A stretch of DNA of 64,000 nucleotides from CAWGGS01 sp046704745. GTDB taxonomy: Bacteria > Desulfobacterota > Desulfobulbia > Desulfobulbales > Desulfocapsaceae. Below are positions 60,430 to 64,000 of the stretch, piece after piece; positions within the stretch are counted from its first letter, which is position 1; each line of letters begins with the position of its first letter. The stretch covers positions 62,001 to 126,000 of the forward strand of contig JBJKRL010000087.1 in assembly GCA_046704745.1 (NCBI GenBank), in the 5' to 3' direction. The notes beneath the pieces are model-generated. The model did not search any database and was not told the origin of the DNA. It saw only the letters and a program-made list of their open reading frames with translations. Both the position numbers and the translations under genes were made by a program.

Positions 60430-61797
60430 ATGACACTTGTCAAACGTCATGATCTGCCGAGAATGCTGGAAACGCTCAGCCGGGATACCAGGCCGCAGGT
60501 GGCTCTGTTTTTCGGTGAAAGATATCTCGTAAGAGAGGCCGCCGACCTGCTGCAAAACACCCTGCTGCAAAACAATCCCGGCGCCGTCCAGGCAATCGAC
60601 GGTGATCTGGAGGATGCCGGGAAGACACTCGGCCGGCTCATGAGTTTTTCTCTTTTGCCCGGACTCCAGATCTTTCGCGTCAACGACACCCGTCTCTTTC
60701 AATCAAAGGATATGGGGGCAAACCTCTGGGAAAAGGCCGTCAAAGAGTATGAAACGGATCGAAAGCCCCAGGCCCTTCGCTACCTCTTGAACATGTTGAG
60801 CCTGGCCGGGATATCAGCCGAAAGTTCCGAGCCCTTCTCCGAACTGAGTCCGGATCAATGGCGGGACTCCTTTGCCACCGAAAAGCCGACAGGAGACATC
60901 GGCTGGGCCGACAGGCTGGTGCAGGAATCCGGGAGGCAGACCACACCGAAGGGAACGACGGGAAACCTCGCCGACCTCTATCTCGATGCCATAGGTCGCG
61001 GGCTGCCCGGGCAGAACATCCTGATCCTGACGGCAGAAAATGTCGATAAGCGTAAACGGCTCTTCACCCATATCAAAGACCACGGCTTTGTCGTCGACTG
61101 CTCGGTGGACACAGGTGCCGGCTCCGCCGCCCAGAAGGTGCAAAAGGAAGTCCTTCTTGAGATCATGCACAAGACCCTGGCGGGACTCGACAAGAAGATG
61201 GAGGCCAAGGCAACAGCCCTTTTTCTGGAAAGGACCGGTTTCCATCCGGTGGCGGTGGCCATGGAGAGCGAAAAGCTGGCCCTTTATGCCGAAGACAGGC
61301 CGATTATCACCGTCGAAGACGTGGAGACCATGGCGGGACGGAGCCGCGAAGATGCCCTGTTCGAACTGACCGATGCCTTTGGCAAACGCCAGATTGCCCG
61401 GACCATCGTCATCCTGCACCATCTTCTGGGGGACGGTATCCACAGCCTGGCCATCCTGTCAACGATGCGTAATTATTTCAGAAAGCTTTTGATCTTCAGA
61501 TCCCTCCAACTTCGTCCGGACCCTTTCTGGCATTCGGGAATGAGCGCCAGTCACTTTCAGGGAAAGTATCTTCCGGCCTTAAAGGAGGAAGGTGAGTGGC
61601 TCGAGCTGTTAAAAGGCCACCCCTACGCCCTGTATATGAGTTTTGCCAAGGCCTCCGAGTTCTCCTGCTCGTTATTGAAGAGGTGGCTGGAACTCCTGCT
61701 TCAGTCTGAATTTCGCCTTAAAGGTTCACCGCTCCCCCAGCACCTTATCCTGGAAGAGCTTCTGCTTTCCATGCTGCGCCAGGCGGCCGGGCAATAG
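60430..61797 (+). CDS. holA: DNA polymerase III delta subunit
   Basis: 455 residues, well over the ~340 of the enterobacterial protein. The N-terminal domain (ALFFGERYLVREAADLLQ; FSLLPGLQIFRVND) and the C-terminal collar part (EDALFELTDAFGKRQIARTIVILHHLL...AILSTMRNYFRKLLIF) fit the HolA family. The extra length is an insertion at about residues 95-190 (ANLWEKAVKEYETDRKPQALRYL ...) before LILTAENVDKRKRLF. It is the clamp-loader wrench opening the beta clamp. GAGGTGAG precedes the ATG. It is a single gene. Confidence 0.88.
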   Translation: MTLVKRHDLPRMLETLSRDTRPQVALFFGERYLVREAADLLQNTLLQNNPGAVQAIDGDLEDAGKTLGRLMSFSLLPGLQIFRVNDTRLFQSKDMGANLWEKAVKEYETDRKPQALRYLLNMLSLAGISAESSEPFSELSPDQWRDSFATEKPTGDIGWADRLVQESGRQTTPKGTTGNLADLYLDAIGRGLPGQNILILTAENVDKRKRLFTHIKDHGFVVDCSVDTGAGSAAQKVQKEVLLEIMHKTLAGLDKKMEAKATALFLERTGFHPVAVAMESEKLALYAEDRPIITVEDVETMAGRSREDALFELTDAFGKRQIARTIVILHHLLGDGIHSLAILSTMRNYFRKLLIFRSLQLRPDPFWHSGMSASHFQGKYLPALKEEGEWLELLKGHPYALYMSFAKASEFSCSLLKRWLELLLQSEFRLKGSPLPQHLILEELLLSMLRQAAGQ

Positions 61798-61800
61798 TTC

Positions 61801-61860
61801 TAGTCCATTGCCAAAAACGTCGAACCTGAAGCCGCCTGAATCGATGAGAAATCCGGGTAA
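61801..61860. repeat. ~60 bp dispersed repeat, copy 2
   Basis: Shares about 52 of 60 bases with 33076-33137 in the same orientation, ending in GATGAGAAAT and a CCGGG. It lies directly after the holA stop and is non-coding. Confidence 0.75.
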
Positions 61861-62032
61861 GTCTGAGCTAAAAAAGATTGGTTGCTCTTCTCAAATATGT
61901 GGTAAAATATTTTTATCAGGAAAGGACAGAGCATTTTTCCTCCATCGTCGACATTGAAAAAGGATATTTCGTTACTATTTTTCCTGTAAGGCCGGAAACC
62001 GCGAAAAGTCAGCAATCCTCCGAGAAAGCACC

Positions 62033-62341
62033 ATGAGCAACCCCAAACAGGAAGGTTCGATATTCACCCAAGACCGAACCGAAACAAAGGAGCCGACACT
62101 TTTTAAGGTGTTATTACACAATGATGATTATACATCCATGGAGTTTGTGGTTTCCATTTTAGAACAAATTTTTAGCAAATCGACAATCGAGGCAACCCGG
62201 ATCATGCTCAGTGTCCATAACGAGGGCATCGGGGTAGCCGGTATTTACACCCGTGAGATCTGTGAAACAAAAATAGCCGTGGTTCAAGAGCTGGCGAGGA
62301 AGAATAACTTCCCTCTCCGTTGTTCGATGGAACCGGCATAA
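62033..62341 (+). CDS. clpS: ATP-dependent Clp protease adaptor ClpS
   Basis: 102 residues, the usual size. The family motif is LFKVLLHNDDYTSMEFVVSILEQIF, with the N-degron pocket residues Asp-Asp in HNDDYT and His66 region (SVHNEGIGVAGIYTREICETK). It delivers N-end-rule substrates to ClpAP. It is 25 bases before clpA, the expected arrangement. Confidence 0.96.
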   Translation: MSNPKQEGSIFTQDRTETKEPTLFKVLLHNDDYTSMEFVVSILEQIFSKSTIEATRIMLSVHNEGIGVAGIYTREICETKIAVVQELARKNNFPLRCSMEPA

Positions 62342-62366
62342 TTATAAAAAACTTGAGTACGAAGCC

Positions 62367-64000
62367 ATGCTGAGCAAGACATTGGAAATGGCCCTTATCA
62401 GGGCTATCAGGGAAGCGAAAAGCTACAATCACGAATATGTGACCGTAGAACATATGCTCTACGGGCTCCTTTATGACGATCTGGCCAGGTATATCATCCG
62501 TGAATGCGGTGGGTCCATCGACAACCTGAAGCAGCGCTTGGAGAAATTCTTTTCCGGTGAGATTCCCCGCTTGTCCGGCGGCAACAGCAACGAGCCCGCC
62601 CAGACCTTGGCCTTCAACCGAGTCCTGCAAAGGGCTGTTGCCCATGTCCAGAGTTGCGGCAAGCAGGAGGTCGACAGCGGAGATGTTCTCGTCTCAATCT
62701 TCTCCGAGGCGGAGTCGCATGCCGTCTATTTCCTCGGTTCCGAAGGCATCGGGCGGATGGCCGTGGTGAATTTTATCTCCCATGAGCTGCCCCAGGGCCT
62801 GCAGCAGGAGCCTTTGTCCAAGCCTCCGGAAGGCCCCGAGAAAAAAGAAAAGGGGGCCGAAGAAAAGGCATTGCAGGATTTTACAATCAATCTTGCCGTC
62901 CAAGCTGCTGAGGGAAAACTCGATCCTCTGGTCGGCCGAGAGATGGAGATCAGCAGGATCATGCAGGTGCTGTGCCGCCGAAAGAAAAACAACCCCATCC
63001 TGGTAGGAGAGCCGGGTGTCGGCAAAACGGCCATAGCCGAAGGATTGGCCCTGCGTATCCACCAGGACAAGCTGGCCAGAGAGGCAGGAGAAAAAGCCAT
63101 TGTTCCGGATCTTCTGCAGGACGTGGACATCTACCTGCTTGATCTCGGTTCATTGGTTGCAGGGACGAAGTACCGTGGTGATTTCGAGAAACGGCTGAAA
63201 AACGTCGTCGCCGCCATCGAAAAAAAGAAAAAGGCCATCCTGTTCATCGACGAGATGCATACCGTGGTGGGAGCAGGCGCTACCAGCGGCGGGTCGATGG
63301 ATGCCTCCAACCTGCTCAAACCCGCCCTCCAGGCCGGAATCCTGCGCTGTATCGGATCAACCACTTACGAGGAATATAAAAACCATATCGAAAAGGACCG
63401 GGCACTATCCAGGCGCTTCCAAAAGATCGATGTGGAAGAACCCTCGGTGGAAGAAACCAAACAGATTCTGCAGGGCTTGAGGGCCCAATACGAGGACCAT
63501 CACCAGATCAGGTACTCGAAAAACTCCATTTCCGCCATGGCCGAGCTGGCAGACCGTTATATCAACGAGCGTTTCCTGCCCGATAAGGCTATCGATGTGA
63601 TGGACGAGGTCGGCTCCCTGTTCCGGCTGGAAGGAAGACTCCACAGCATGGTCAAGATCACCGACGTGGAGAAGGTGGTCTCCGGTATGGCAAGGATTCC
63701 GGCAAAGAGCAGCAACCGCTCGGAAACCGAATCGTTAAAAGACCTGCCGAAGAAGCTCAAGAACGTCATCTTCGGCCAGGATGAGGCCATCGAAGCGGTG
63801 GTAAGGGCCGTCAAACGCTCCCGGGCCGGACTCGGCAATCCCGAGTCCCCCACCGGCTGCTTCGTCTTTGCCGGCCCCACCGGAGTGGGCAAGACCGAAG
63901 TGGCAAGACAGCTGGCCAGGGTACTCGCGGTGCACTTCGAGCGCCTTGATATGAGCGAATATATGGAGAAACATGCCGTTGCCAGATTGATCGGCGCCCC
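62367..64000 (+). CDS. clpA: ATP-dependent Clp protease ATP-binding subunit ClpA (5' part; runs off the window)
   Basis: 544 codons are present; the gene is cut at the window edge. The N domain (LSKTLEMALIRAIREAKSYNHEYVTVEHMLYGLL) binds ClpS. The first AAA+ module has Walker A GEPGVGKT at 214-221 and Walker B ILFIDEMHTVVGAGA. The second module begins with Walker A GPTGVGKT at 503-510. It unfolds substrates for ClpP. It follows clpS by 25 bases. The C-terminal third and any IGL loop lie outside the window. Confidence 0.96.
   Translation, partial: MLSKTLEMALIRAIREAKSYNHEYVTVEHMLYGLLYDDLARYIIRECGGSIDNLKQRLEKFFSGEIPRLSGGNSNEPAQTLAFNRVLQRAVAHVQSCGKQEVDSGDVLVSIFSEAESHAVYFLGSEGIGRMAVVNFISHELPQGLQQEPLSKPPEGPEKKEKGAEEKALQDFTINLAVQAAEGKLDPLVGREMEISRIMQVLCRRKKNNPILVGEPGVGKTAIAEGLALRIHQDKLAREAGEKAIVPDLLQDVDIYLLDLGSLVAGTKYRGDFEKRLKNVVAAIEKKKKAILFIDEMHTVVGAGATSGGSMDASNLLKPALQAGILRCIGSTTYEEYKNHIEKDRALSRRFQKIDVEEPSVEETKQILQGLRAQYEDHHQIRYSKNSISAMAELADRYINERFLPDKAIDVMDEVGSLFRLEGRLHSMVKITDVEKVVSGMARIPAKSSNRSETESLKDLPKKLKNVIFGQDEAIEAVVRAVKRSRAGLGNPESPTGCFVFAGPTGVGKTEVARQLARVLAVHFERLDMSEYMEKHAVARLIGA

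Overview
The window is a 64 kb chromosomal segment of an anaerobic Gram-negative bacterium. The best guess is a Desulfobacterota / Desulfobulbales-type sulfate or sulfur metaboliser. This rests on family content, not on any search: a three-gene 2-oxoacid:acceptor oxidoreductase with a GltD/NfnB-like FAD/Fe-S subunit, a group 3-type [NiFe] hydrogenase, a TRAP transporter, a DsrC-superfamily protein, DUF4388/Roadblock response regulators, FapA and AcuB-like CBS-ACT proteins. Gene density is high. No rRNA, tRNA, CRISPR array, intact insertion sequence or prophage was seen.

Layout. 1-4.1 kb: a very large MalT-like ATPase regulator with a C-terminal wHTH/BTAD module, then a DUF1847 gene. 4.2-10.1 kb (minus strand): a PfkB kinase, a small unknown gene, and a DctP-DctQ-DctM TRAP operon extended by a translationally coupled unknown membrane protein; then a DsrC-like protein that lacks both redox cysteines. 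10.2-18.9 kb (minus): MFS exporter, acyl-CoA dehydrogenase, APH-fold sugar-kinase-like protein, glucokinase, NYN-domain protein, guaA and guaB. 19-24.7 kb: YciO/Sua5 protein, HU/IHF (beside rpsA, as in the rpsA-ihfB order of enterobacteria), six-repeat ribosomal protein S1, a DEAD-box helicase, and a zinc-ribbon/degenerate-receiver protein. 24.8-32.8 kb: PilT-like ATPase, divergent ilvD, then the 2-oxoacid oxidoreductase operon. 33-39 kb: a class III cyclase with a substituted catalytic arginine, a LysM/TPR lipoprotein, a beta-hydroxyacid dehydrogenase and a BPSS1780-like membrane protein, separated by repeat-rich spacers. 39.3-46.1 kb: a tightly overlapping RDD-SpoIIM-DUF4129-DUF4350-MoxR-DUF58 operon closed by a strong terminator. 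46.2-50.2 kb: Roadblock protein, response regulator and sensor kinase. 50.7-54.8 kb: the hydrogenase operon. 54.8-60.0 kb: zinc alcohol dehydrogenase, small membrane proteins, CBS-ACT protein, FapA and a flavodoxin-fold protein. 60.4-64 kb: holA, clpS and the 5' part of clpA.

How the genes work together. The hydrogenase operon is the most unusual block. A soluble group 3-type small/large pair and a 2x[4Fe-4S] ferredoxin are bracketed by two small proteins that look like diverged copies of each other. They share three cysteines at nearly constant spacing, and the operon ends in the maturation endopeptidase. No diaphorase, F420 or Hdr partner subunit is present, so the electron acceptor is unknown. 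A two-component system whose kinase has a seven-cysteine GAF domain lies divergent to it.

Several intergenic regions carry short non-coding repeats: inverted-repeat elements at 32929-33014, 39158-39286 and 60138-60284, a ~60 bp repeat shared by 33076-33137 and 61801-61860, and a degenerate dispersed motif ARCCCGGATTTYTCAT at eight places. These look like relics of small non-autonomous mobile elements.
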